A DNA stretch of 20,680 nucleotides from an uncultured Paenibacillus sp. GTDB lineage: Bacteria; Bacillota; Bacilli; Paenibacillales; Paenibacillaceae. Of this stretch, positions 15,086-20,680 are shown in pieces. The notes beneath the pieces were generated by a model that saw nothing but the letters and a program-made list of their open reading frames with translations, was not told where the DNA came from and made no database searches. A program made the translations under genes and the position numbers. Each line of letters begins with the position of its first letter. Position 1 is the first letter of the stretch. The stretch spans positions 1 to 20,680 of the forward strand of contig CALAWP010000092.1 of the NCBI GenBank assembly GCA_937895345.1, in the 5' to 3' direction.

Positions 15086-15116
15086 CAGCAATGGCTGAAG
15101 AGTCATTGCTGTTTTT
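15086..15116 (+). terminator. Intrinsic terminator between jag and mnmE
   Basis: A perfect 8-bp stem CAGCAATG (15086-15093) / CATTGCTG (15104-15111), with a 10-base loop, is followed directly by TTTTT (15112-15116). It ends the yidC-jag unit. No convincing promoter lies in the remaining 24 bases before mnmE, so mnmE may depend on readthrough. Confidence 0.75.
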
Positions 15117-15140
15117 CCATTTGAGAGGTGCTGATTAGAA

Positions 15141-16520
15141 ATGGAGCACGATACAATAGCCGCCATTTCGACGGCTGTCGGAGAAGGCGGCATTGCGATA
15201 ATTCGGGTTAGCGGGCCGGATGCGATCGAAGGGGTGGACCGGATTTTCCGCTCCAGAACAAAGCTGAAGGATGCGCAATCGCATACGATCCATTACGGAC
15301 ATATTATAGATCCGGACAACGGAGAGAGCGTTGAAGAAGTCCTCGTCACGTTGATGCGGGGACCGCGTTCCTTTACGGCGGAGGACGTCGTCGAGATTAA
15401 TGCGCATGGCGGAGTTATCGCGGTGCAAAAGGTGCTCGATCTCGTATTGCTTCAAAGCGGGATGCGCGTTGCCGAGCCGGGCGAGTTTACGAAGCGCGCG
15501 TTTCTGAACGGGCGCATCGACTTGATGCAAGCCGAAGCGGTCATCGACTTGATCCGCTCCAAATCCGACCGCGCGTTTACGGTGGCGCGCAAGCAAGCCG
15601 AAGGGAAGCTGTCGAAGCGGATCAAATCGCTGCGGCAGACGATTATCGAGCTGCTGGCCCATATCGAGGTCAATATCGATTATCCGGAGCATGACGTAGA
15701 GGAAATGACAAGCGCCTATATCCGGGAGCAATGCCAAACGGCAATTGCAGAAATCGACAAGCTGTTAAAAACGGCAAACGAAGGCAAAATATTGCGAGAG
15801 GGCATTATGACCGCGATCGTCGGCCGTCCCAATGTAGGCAAGTCGTCGCTTATGAACATGCTGACGCAGGAGAACAAGGCGATCGTGACCGACATCCCGG
15901 GCACGACGAGGGACGTTATCGAGCAGTTCGTGACGTTGAACGGCATTCCATTGCGATTGCTTGACACGGCCGGCATTCGGGAAACAAGCGATATCGTGGA
16001 ACAGATCGGGGTAGAACGTTCGCGCGACGCTTTAATGGAAGCGGACTTGATATTGTTCGTTCTGAACTATAACGAGCCGATGAGCGAAGACGACCGTGCG
16101 CTGCTGGAGCAGCTGACGAACCGCTCGGTCATTGCGATTGTTAATAAGACGGATCTGCCTGGTAGGCTGGAGCTTGAAGAGGTGGAGCGTTACGTTGCGG
16201 CGGACCGCATCGTGCGTATGTCGGTGCTCGAGGAGAAGGGGCTTGAACGACTGGAGCAAACGATTGGGGAGATGTTCTTCGGCGGTCGGCTGGAAGCGAA
16301 CGATCTGACATATGTCAGCAATGTAAGGCATATTTCATTGCTGAAGAAAGCGAAGCAGGCGCTGCATGACGCGATCGACGCAACATATGCGGGCATTCCG
16401 ATCGACGTCATTCAAATCGATGCAAGACTGGCATGGGAAGCGTTGGGCGAAATACTGGGAGACGAAGCGGGGGACTCGCTTATCGACCAAATCTTTTCCC
16501 AATTCTGTCTCGGCAAATAG
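15141..16520 (+). CDS. mnmE: tRNA modification GTPase MnmE
   Basis: A 459-residue GTPase that with MnmG adds the (carboxymethyl)aminomethyl group to U34 of certain tRNAs. The N-terminal folate-binding domain (DTIAAISTAVGEGGIAIIRVSG...PGEFTKRAFLNGRIDLMQAEAV) is followed by a helical domain. The inserted G domain has P-loop GRPNVGKS (228-235), DIPGTTRD, DTAG (275-278) and NKTD (335-338). The C-terminus FCLGK carries the conserved Cys of the CxGK motif. Start ATG 15141 has GAGAGGTG ten bases upstream. It is followed by mnmG after 11 bp, whose ribosome binding site overlaps the mnmE stop. Confidence 0.99.
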   Translation: MEHDTIAAISTAVGEGGIAIIRVSGPDAIEGVDRIFRSRTKLKDAQSHTIHYGHIIDPDNGESVEEVLVTLMRGPRSFTAEDVVEINAHGGVIAVQKVLDLVLLQSGMRVAEPGEFTKRAFLNGRIDLMQAEAVIDLIRSKSDRAFTVARKQAEGKLSKRIKSLRQTIIELLAHIEVNIDYPEHDVEEMTSAYIREQCQTAIAEIDKLLKTANEGKILREGIMTAIVGRPNVGKSSLMNMLTQENKAIVTDIPGTTRDVIEQFVTLNGIPLRLLDTAGIRETSDIVEQIGVERSRDALMEADLILFVLNYNEPMSEDDRALLEQLTNRSVIAIVNKTDLPGRLELEEVERYVAADRIVRMSVLEEKGLERLEQTIGEMFFGGRLEANDLTYVSNVRHISLLKKAKQALHDAIDATYAGIPIDVIQIDARLAWEALGEILGDEAGDSLIDQIFSQFCLGK

Positions 16521-16531
16521 GAGGTATAGCC

Positions 16532-18421
16532 ATGGGATATTTGGCAGGCGAATATGATGTTATCGTTGTGGGAGCGGGCCATGCGGGCTGTGAAGCGGCT
16601 TTGGCCGCCGCGCGCATGGGCTGCGAGACGCTGCTGTTGACGATCAATCTGGATATGGTGGCGTTTATGCCATGCAACCCGTCGATCGGAGGTCCCGCCA
16701 AGGGTCACGTCGTACGTGAAATTGACGCGTTGGGCGGAGAGATGGGGCGGAACATCGACAAGACGTTTATCCAAATGAGGATGCTGAATACGGGCAAAGG
16801 TCCGGCGGTGCACGCGCTGCGCGCGCAGGCGGACAAGTTTCAATACCAGCATGTCATGAAGCAGACGATCGAGGAGACGGAGCGATTGACTTTGCGTCAA
16901 GGTATGGCGGAGGAACTGATTGTGGAGGACGGCAAATGCGTCGGCATCATCGCCAAGTCTGGCGCCGAATACCGGGCCAAAGCGATCGTCATTACGACCG
17001 GAACGTATTTGCGCGGCAAAATTATAATGGGCGAGCTGATGTATGAGAGCGGTCCGAACAATCAGCAGCCGTCCGTCCGGCTTGCGCAAAGCTTGAAGGA
17101 GAACGGTTTGGAGCTGGTTCGCTTCAAGACCGGCACGCCTCCGCGCGTGCATAAGGATACGATCGACTTTTCCAAGACGGAAATTCAGCCTGGCGACGAG
17201 AATCCGAAGTTTTTCTCCTACGAAACGGAATCCTCCGACAACGAGCAGCTGCCATGCTGGCTGACCTATACGTCGGAGAATACGCATCAAATCATTAACG
17301 ATAACCTGCATCGCGCTCCGATGTTTTCGGGGGCGATTGAAGGAACGGGGCCGCGATACTGCCCTTCGATCGAGGATAAGGTTGTCCGATTTGCCGATAA
17401 GCCGACGCATCAAATTTTTCTGGAGCCCGAAGGGAAACATACGTCGGAATATTATGTTCAAGGCTTGTCGACGAGTATGCCGGAAGACGTCCAACTGAAT
17501 ATTTTACGATCCATTCCAGGACTGGAAAAAGTTGAAATGATGCGCACCGGCTATGCGATTGAATATGATGCTGTCGTGCCTACTCAATTGTGGCCGTCGC
17601 TGGAGACGAAAGCGATTGAATGTTTGTTTACGGCGGGACAGATCAATGGAACGTCGGGGTATGAAGAAGCGGCGGGACAAGGGATTATGGCCGGCATTAA
17701 TGCGGCGCGGAAAGTGCAAGGGAAGGATCCGGTCATTATCGGACGCTCGGAAGGTTATATCGGCGTTATGATCGACGACCTTGTCACGAAAGGAACAAAC
17801 GACCCTTATCGTTTGCTTACTTCCCGTGCGGAATACCGTCTGCTGCTGCGGCATGACAACGCGGATTTGCGGCTGACGCCGATCGGCTATGAAATCGGAT
17901 TGATCTCGGAGGAGAGATACGCCAAGTTTTTGCGCAAGAAGGAACTGGTGGAGCAGGAAATTGAACGTTTGCGCACGACCAAGATTAAACCGGACGACGT
18001 CAACGCCATGCTGGAAGCGGCAGGCTCCGCACCGGTAACGCAAGGCGGCGACGCATTGTCGTTGTTGAGGCGTCCCGAAATTACGTACGATATGCTGGCT
18101 TCCGTCGTTCCGTCTCCCTACGAACTGTCGGAAGAAATGAAGGAACAGGTCGAAATCAGCATTAAATACGCCGGATATATCGAGAAGCAGCTGCTTCAAG
18201 TCGAACGATTGAACAAAATGGAGAAAAAGCGCATTCCGGACGACATTGATTATGAGGATGTTCGCGGTTTAGCTTCCGAAGCGCGGCAAAAGCTCAGCGT
18301 CATCCGTCCTTTGTCGATCGGGCAAGCTTCCCGAATTGGCGGCGTTACGCCTGCGGACATCTCGATTCTTCTCGTCTATCTGGAACATTATAACCGCGTA
18401 ACGGCGGCAAGGAGCTCGTAA
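16532..18421 (+). CDS. mnmG: tRNA uridine-5-carboxymethylaminomethyl modification enzyme MnmG
   Basis: A 629-residue FAD-dependent partner of MnmE in wobble-uridine modification of tRNA. The N-terminal FAD-binding Rossmann motif GAGHAGCEAA is at 14-23. It is followed by CNPSIGGPAKGHVVREIDALGG and the family signatures GPRYCPSIEDKVVRF and GQINGTSGYEEAAGQG, then the helical C-terminal domain that binds MnmE. Length equals the usual size. The start is ATG 16532 with AGGAGGT six bases upstream; the reading frame is open further up to 16433 but that part only overlaps mnmE. The stop codon TAA shares its last A with the rsmG start, so the three genes form one operon. Confidence 0.99.
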   Translation: MGYLAGEYDVIVVGAGHAGCEAALAAARMGCETLLLTINLDMVAFMPCNPSIGGPAKGHVVREIDALGGEMGRNIDKTFIQMRMLNTGKGPAVHALRAQADKFQYQHVMKQTIEETERLTLRQGMAEELIVEDGKCVGIIAKSGAEYRAKAIVITTGTYLRGKIIMGELMYESGPNNQQPSVRLAQSLKENGLELVRFKTGTPPRVHKDTIDFSKTEIQPGDENPKFFSYETESSDNEQLPCWLTYTSENTHQIINDNLHRAPMFSGAIEGTGPRYCPSIEDKVVRFADKPTHQIFLEPEGKHTSEYYVQGLSTSMPEDVQLNILRSIPGLEKVEMMRTGYAIEYDAVVPTQLWPSLETKAIECLFTAGQINGTSGYEEAAGQGIMAGINAARKVQGKDPVIIGRSEGYIGVMIDDLVTKGTNDPYRLLTSRAEYRLLLRHDNADLRLTPIGYEIGLISEERYAKFLRKKELVEQEIERLRTTKIKPDDVNAMLEAAGSAPVTQGGDALSLLRRPEITYDMLASVVPSPYELSEEMKEQVEISIKYAGYIEKQLLQVERLNKMEKKRIPDDIDYEDVRGLASEARQKLSVIRPLSIGQASRIGGVTPADISILLVYLEHYNRVTAARSS

Positions 18422-19143
18422 TGGATACGACGGCGCAATGGTTCGTGAAGCAATTGGGGGAGAGAGGGATCGCCCTCTCTTCTCTTCAATTAGAACAATT
18501 TGAGACCTATTTGAAGCTGCTGGTCGAGTGGAATGAACGAATGAATCTGACCGGCATAACGGAACGGGATGCGGTGTATGAGAAGCATTTTTACGATTCC
18601 GTTTCCTTATCTTTTTTTGTCGATATGGGGAAGATCGGAAATATGGCCGATATTGGTTCGGGAGCGGGATTTCCTAGCATTCCATTAAAAATTTGCTTTC
18701 CCCATCTTCAAGTTACGATTGTAGACTCCTTAAATAAAAGAATCGGCTTTTTACGTCACCTGACGGAAGAGCTGGGCCTGCAGCAGGTACATAGCATTCA
18801 TGGTCGTGCAGAGGATGTTGCAAGACAACCGGAGCACCGCGATCAATACGACCTGGTTACTGCTCGAGCCGTCGCCAGACTAAACGTTCTTAACGAACTG
18901 AGCTTGCCTTTTGTTCGAAAGGACGGCATTTTTGCGGCTATGAAAGGTGCAAATCCGGATGAGGAATTGCAGGAGGCTCAAGTCAGTCTTCGCGAACTGC
19001 GTGGCAAATTGGTTGAGCGGCATCATTTGACGCTGCCGAAAGAAAGCTCGGACAGACATATCATCATTGTAGAAAAGAAAGAGGCTACGCCTCGCAAATA
19101 TCCGCGCAAAGCGGGGGTTCCGCTTAAACAACCGTTGTTATAA
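18421..19143 (+). CDS. rsmG: 16S rRNA (guanine527-N7)-methyltransferase RsmG
   Basis: A 240-residue SAM-dependent methyltransferase (formerly GidB) that methylates G527 of 16S rRNA. The family opening WNERMNLTGI is at 37-46, the SAM-binding loop DIGSGAGFP at 77-85, and VTARAVA at 146-152. The basic C-terminus (PRKYPRKAGVPLKQPL) is typical. The start overlaps the mnmG stop by one base, and AAGGAG lies six bases upstream. In other bacteria, loss of RsmG gives low-level streptomycin resistance. A parS site begins at the base after its stop codon. Confidence 0.98.
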   Translation: MDTTAQWFVKQLGERGIALSSLQLEQFETYLKLLVEWNERMNLTGITERDAVYEKHFYDSVSLSFFVDMGKIGNMADIGSGAGFPSIPLKICFPHLQVTIVDSLNKRIGFLRHLTEELGLQQVHSIHGRAEDVARQPEHRDQYDLVTARAVARLNVLNELSLPFVRKDGIFAAMKGANPDEELQEAQVSLRELRGKLVERHHLTLPKESSDRHIIIVEKKEATPRKYPRKAGVPLKQPLL

Positions 19144-19159
19144 TGTTTCACGTGAAACA
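19144..19159. other. parS centromere-like site
   Basis: TGTTTCACGTGAAACA is a perfect 16-bp palindrome and an exact match to the Bacillus parS consensus TGTTNCACGTGAAACA, bound by Spo0J/ParB, which loads SMC and supports origin segregation. It lies immediately after the rsmG stop codon, about 6.5 kb from the origin. It is the only copy I saw in the window. Confidence 0.93.
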
Positions 19160-19204
19160 AAAAACATAAGAAATCCACGAATGAGTGCAAAGTCAAGCAG
19201 GATT

Positions 19205-19232
19205 TCGACATAAAGCAGTAGAATTATATACT
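19205..19232 (+). promoter_or_regulatory. Possible promoter upstream of noc
   Basis: TCGACA (19205-19210), a 16-bp spacer and TATACT (19227-19232) each match the sigma-A consensus at 5 of 6 positions. A transcript would start near 19239 and meet a hairpin terminator at 19266-19293, so it would produce either a very short RNA or an attenuated noc leader. Confidence 0.45.
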
Positions 19233-19265
19233 CAAGGAACAAGCAAGTGCGGCTGCAGGTTGGAC

Positions 19266-19293
19266 GCCAGCTGTTTCCGCTGGCTTCTATTTT
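19266..19293 (+). terminator. Hairpin terminator between rsmG and noc
   Basis: A 6-bp perfect GC-rich stem GCCAGC (19266-19271) / GCTGGC (19279-19284), with a 7-base loop, is followed by TTCTATTTT. It is the likely end of the mnmE-mnmG-rsmG transcript, about 120 bp after rsmG. The rest of the 356-bp gap up to noc holds the parS site, a possible promoter and a 12-bp palindrome (19348-19359), but no convincing gene. Confidence 0.65.
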
Positions 19294-19347
19294 ATAAGCT
19301 GAACAATCGAAACGCACGAAGGAAGCGAAATGAGGAATTAGAGAAGC

Positions 19348-19359
19348 GCGAGCGCTCGC
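19348..19359. repeat. 12-bp palindrome in the noc leader region
   Basis: GCGAGCGCTCGC is a perfect palindrome about 150 bp before noc. With a two-base bulge the pairing extends to AAG/CTT on the outside. It has no T run and does not match the Noc binding consensus (ATTTCCCGGGAAAT) or parS. It could be a protein site or an RNA hairpin. Confidence 0.35.
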
Positions 19360-19505
19360 TTAAGAGTTCCGAAGTAGATGCTGGGAGTCTAAATTTTCTT
19401 TCTTGCTAAGCCGGGTGAAAGTCGATTCTTCAATCAGCAAGACTTCGTGCAGTATAAATACGTTCAGAGGAAGTAGGCTTGGATTCAACATAGGATCGGG
19501 TGGTT

Positions 19506-20339
19506 ATGAACGATATGAAAGAACAGATATCTCGTTTGTTCGGATTTTCCGAGCAGCGCAATGGGAATGAAGAAGTTCGTCAAATCGCTGTCGCCGACAT
19601 CGATACAAGCCCCTTTCAGCCTCGTACTGTATTTGACGATGATCGCATCGAAGAGTTGTGCCAAACGATCAAGACGCATGGCATCATACAGCCCATCGTA
19701 GTACGCGTTCGGAACAACCGGTACGAGATTATAGCGGGCGAACGCCGTTGGCGTGCTGTCATTAAGCTCGGATACGAAACGATCCCGGCCATCGTTCGTG
19801 AATTTAACGATTCGCAGACAGCTTCGATTGCATTAATCGAAAATCTCCAACGTGAAAATTTGACGGCTATTGAAGAAGCGGCGGCTTATCAAAAGTTGAT
19901 CGAGCTGCATCAATTGACACAGGAAAGTTTGGCTCAGCGGCTAGGAAAGAGTCAATCGACCATTGCCAACAAGCTCCGCTTGCTGGCATTGCCGGAACAA
20001 ATTAAAATGTCATTGATGGAACGTAAAATTACGGAAAGACATGCACGCGCCTTGCTCTCCTTGGAAAGCGAAGAACTTCAGCTGAAAGTGCTGGAGGAAA
20101 TCGTAACGAAGGACTTAAACGTGAAGCAGACGGAAGTCAGAATTGCATTTTTGAAGGAATCCGCTAAGTCCAAGAAGGCCAAACGCATTTCGTTTACGAA
20201 GGATGTTCGACTGGCGTTAAATACGATCCGGCAGTCGATCGAGATGGTTTCCGGATCCGGCTTGCAAATTAAAACGAATGAGAAGGATCACGAAGATCAT
20301 TACGAAATCGTCATTCAAATTCCTAAACGTCAAGCGTAA
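19506..20339 (+). CDS. noc: Nucleoid occlusion protein Noc
   Basis: A 277-residue ParB-family protein. Noc binds its own DNA sites, spreads as a CTP-dependent clamp, and contacts the membrane to prevent division over the nucleoid. The N-terminus MKEQISRLFGF resembles the amphipathic membrane-targeting helix of B. subtilis Noc. The CTP-binding ParB domain shows GERRWRA (78-84) and ENLQR (112-116). The helix-turn-helix GKSQSTIANKLRLL and ITERHARAL carry Gln150, Lys156 and Arg178, the Noc-like residues, where ParB has Arg and Gly at the first and last. I chose ATG 19506; GTG 19500 and ATG 19515 are alternatives, and the last fits the homologue best. No strong ribosome binding site is seen. Gene order rsmG-noc supports the call. 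Confidence 0.94.
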   Translation: MNDMKEQISRLFGFSEQRNGNEEVRQIAVADIDTSPFQPRTVFDDDRIEELCQTIKTHGIIQPIVVRVRNNRYEIIAGERRWRAVIKLGYETIPAIVREFNDSQTASIALIENLQRENLTAIEEAAAYQKLIELHQLTQESLAQRLGKSQSTIANKLRLLALPEQIKMSLMERKITERHARALLSLESEELQLKVLEEIVTKDLNVKQTEVRIAFLKESAKSKKAKRISFTKDVRLALNTIRQSIEMVSGSGLQIKTNEKDHEDHYEIVIQIPKRQA

Positions 20340-20364
20340 CGGTCGCTCTCATATCAGTTCCTCA

Positions 20365-20387
20365 TTGCTTTTCACTTCAAAAAGCAA
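20365..20387 (+). repeat. Small hairpin after noc
   Basis: A perfect 8-bp inverted repeat TTGCTTTT (20365-20372) / AAAAGCAA (20380-20387), with a 7-base loop, lies 25 bp after noc. It is AT-rich and lacks a following T run, so it may help RNA stability more than termination. Confidence 0.4.
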
Positions 20388-20448
20388 CATTTCTATCAGC
20401 TTACATAATAGCTTGCGATAGCATTAAGAATGTATATGAATAGATTAT

Positions 20449-20480
20449 GCCGCCTTCTGTCGAAGGCGGCGAAGCCTTTT
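20449..20480 (+). terminator. Probable terminator of noc
   Basis: A perfect 9-bp GC-rich stem GCCGCCTTC (20449-20457) / GAAGGCGGC (20462-20470), with a 4-base loop, is followed after six bases by TTTT (20477-20480). An alternative smaller stem AAGGC/GCCTT (20463-20478) places the T run directly behind it. Either form would end noc transcription. Confidence 0.65.
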
Positions 20481-20680
20481 ATGCCCAAAATAAGTACATT
20501 TGGTTCGTCAAAAACGATTTTTTTCTTTTTTGAGTTTTTTTTAATAGAAGAGCAATAGGCTGCCGAACGGTAGTATGAGATAATGGATAGAGCCGAATAT
20601 TATTCGCATTAATTGATACGTATATTAGGGCTTGCTGAATGAAGAAAATCCCTTTATCCACAAGGGATCTGGAGCGTTTT
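20481..20680. other. Non-coding stretch to the right edge
   Basis: After the noc terminator I see no gene with a ribosome binding site. The segment has three close T runs (20518-20548), a gapped palindrome GAATA-T-TATTC (20595-20605), and at the end a hairpin holding a DnaA box. In Bacillales, soj (parA) usually follows noc, so this is probably its upstream region; that gene is not visible here. Confidence 0.5.
20654..20662 (+). promoter_or_regulatory. Perfect DnaA box outside the origin, within a hairpin
   Basis: TTATCCACA is an exact DnaA box, about 8 kb from the origin cluster. It lies inside a 7-bp inverted repeat ATCCCTT (20648-20654) / AAGGGAT (20662-20668) with a 7-base loop. It may be a DnaA-regulated site for a gene to the right, or a titration site. 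Confidence 0.6.

Noticed and set aside
16412..17494. A 360-codon minus-strand open frame
   Set aside because: It is antisense to mnmE/mnmG, with composition typical of a shadow frame.
19185..19409. A 74-codon plus-strand open frame between rsmG and noc
   Set aside because: It has no ribosome binding site, runs through the hairpin terminator and palindrome, and resembles no protein I know.
20479..20661. A 60-codon minus-strand open frame after noc
   Set aside because: Its codons are mostly from A/T runs, it overlaps the noc terminator and the DnaA-box hairpin, and no ribosome binding site is clear.

Overview
The window is the replication-origin region of a moderately GC-rich Gram-positive bacterium. 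The gene set and order point to the Bacillota, order Bacillales, and most likely Paenibacillaceae. The evidence is dnaA-dnaN-yaaA-recF-remB-gyrB-gyrA on one side of the origin and rpmH-rnpA-yidC-jag-mnmE-mnmG-rsmG-noc on the other, a Noc-type ParB paralogue, and an HD-GYP gene directly after gyrA. The genus-level placement is an inference from synteny and protein resemblance; no search was run.

Layout. From about 12.3 kb leftward every gene is on the minus strand: dnaA, the dnaN-yaaA-recF-remB-gyrB run, a gyrB terminator, a strong gyrA promoter, gyrA with a degenerate HD-GYP gene, and at the left edge a three-gene ECF sigma factor operon. From 12.7 kb rightward every gene is on the plus strand: rpmH and rnpA, yidC-jag, mnmE-mnmG-rsmG, a perfect parS site, noc, and an intergenic stretch that probably leads to soj/parA outside the window. 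All genes therefore point away from the origin, so they are co-oriented with replication.

The origin is bipartite, as in Bacillus subtilis. One DnaA-box cluster lies between dnaA and rpmH (12260-12678) and contains the dnaA promoter. A second lies between dnaN and dnaA (10797-10919). It has a perfect DnaA box, six DnaA-trio triplets and an AT-rich stretch in the order of a basal unwinding element, beside a 9-bp-stem hairpin that holds more DnaA-box-like sequence.

Functionally the window groups replication initiation (dnaA, dnaN), recombination repair (recF), supercoiling (gyrA, gyrB), RNA and ribosome maturation (rpmH, rnpA, mnmE, mnmG, rsmG), membrane insertion (yidC with jag) and nucleoid occlusion/segregation (noc, parS). 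Most of it is conserved housekeeping. The less ordinary parts are the ECF operon with its own TGTAAC-N16-CGAC promoter and a putative anti-sigma protein without zinc ligands, the HD-GYP protein lacking the HD histidine, and several unannotated hairpins and sites between genes. I found no mobile element, CRISPR array, tRNA or rRNA, and no clear new multi-gene system.
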